Source: Desulfobacterales bacterium
GTDB taxonomy: Bacteria; Desulfobacterota; Syntrophobacteria; B119-G9
Length of the DNA stretch: 7,047 nt
Reading direction: 5' to 3'
Assembly (NCBI GenBank): GCA_026992215.1
Contig: JALXAI010000172.1
Span: 1-7,047 of the forward strand
Of the stretch, positions 6,936 through 7,047 are shown in pieces. Below the pieces are notes generated by a model. The model searched no databases and was not told where the DNA came from. It saw only the letters and a list, made by a program, of their open reading frames with translations. The translations under genes were made by a program, and so were the position numbers. The stretch's first letter is position 1; every line of letters begins with the position of its first letter.

Positions 6936-7008
6936 AAAAAAAGAGAGCCATCAACAGGGGAAAAATATCGCACCATGAAGAGACTCTTTACCCTGGCTTA
7001 GGCTCTCC
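6936..7008 (-). terminator. Long stem-loop followed by T7, intrinsic terminator or leader attenuator
   Basis: On the minus strand an 8-bp stem pairs 7008-7001 (GGAGAGCC) with 6949-6942 (GGCTCTCT, outermost pair G-U) and is followed at once by a run of seven T's (6942-6936). Inside, a second helix CAGGG/CCCTG (6995-6991 with 6959-6955) stacks across a symmetrical 5x5 internal loop. A small AAGA-GTC-TCTT hairpin (6988-6978) lies in the apical region. The plus strand has no T-run after the stem, so the signal is directional. It could end a minus-strand gene lying right of the window, or act as an attenuator ahead of the DedA-type gene. I did not recognise it as a known riboswitch class. Confidence 0.55.
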
Positions 7009-7045
7009 GTAATATACCAATGATAGTTTCCTCAATGCGTATCGC
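6959..7045 (-). pseudogene. Degenerate IS3-family OrfA N-terminal remnant
   Basis: From the right edge one minus frame reads AIRIEETIIGILRRA, stop (TAA at 7000-6998), then ARVKSLFMVRYFS. The common start of IS3-family OrfA proteins is of the form R-[FY]-T-E-E-Q-I-I-G-I-L-[RK]-E-A-E-A-G-V-K-x-x-[DE]-L-C-R-x-[HY]-G-[IF]-S. The match covers EExIIGILRxA. With the stop replacing a Glu codon (GAG/GAA to TAA), it continues through A-x-VK to a following L and S. It then fades. There are no transposase catalytic residues and no terminal inverted repeats in view, and the segment overlaps the terminator-like stem-loop. It is short, and judged from memory of the family consensus, so confidence is modest. 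An alternative is the C-terminus of an unrelated gene ending at 6998. Confidence 0.36.
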
Positions 7046-7047
7046 GA

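Noticed and set aside
6975..7001. A mini-ORF ATG-AAG-AGA...TAG on the plus strand
   Set aside because: Eight codons with no ribosome binding site, inside the stem-loop structure; likely chance.
6936..7008. A fluoride (crcB-type) riboswitch, suggested by TTGATGGCTCTCT near the 3' end
   Set aside because: The required 5' stem and the AACC-type pseudoknot partner are absent; only the 3' segment resembles it.

Overview
The window looks like Gram-negative bacterial chromosome, probably from an environmental, possibly delta-proteobacterial (Desulfobacterota-like) genome of medium GC. That assignment is an inference with low confidence. It rests on a periplasmic-type signal peptide, the DedA/PAP2/LssY fusion and the style of the transporter and RmlD sequences. 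No ribosomal RNA, tRNA, CRISPR array or complete insertion sequence is visible. All four substantial genes lie on the minus strand, so the window reads functionally from right to left.

Right edge (about 6883-7047): a short stretch resembling the start of an IS3-family OrfA transposase, interrupted by a stop codon. A long stem-loop followed by seven T's on the minus strand overlaps it and looks like an intrinsic terminator or leader structure. Next comes a 702-residue membrane protein (4774-6882) that fuses a DedA domain, a PAP2 phosphatase-like domain and a LssY C-terminal domain. Its PAP2 motifs lack several catalytic residues.

Middle and left (325-4638): a three-gene ABC importer operon in the order solute-binding protein, fused two-domain permease, ATPase. 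It belongs to the Fe3+/2-aminoethylphosphonate/polyamine-like class. The binding protein would capture a solute in the periplasm, the 564-residue permease would form the whole channel, and the FbpC/PotA-like ATPase would drive uptake. The substrate cannot be fixed from sequence: the binding protein has Phe-Phe where I would expect the Tyr pair of ferric-binding relatives (placement by eye), and it has a long charged C-terminal extension. A strong stem-loop separates the binding-protein gene from the permease gene, as in operons where the binding protein is made in excess. The permease stop codon overlaps the ribosome binding site of the ATPase gene.

Left edge (1-324): downstream of the operon is a truncated remnant of an rmlD/rfbD-type dTDP-4-dehydrorhamnose reductase gene. 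Only the C-terminal part is recognisable and it runs off the window. The two edges therefore carry decayed gene fragments around an intact core, which suggests past rearrangement on both sides.
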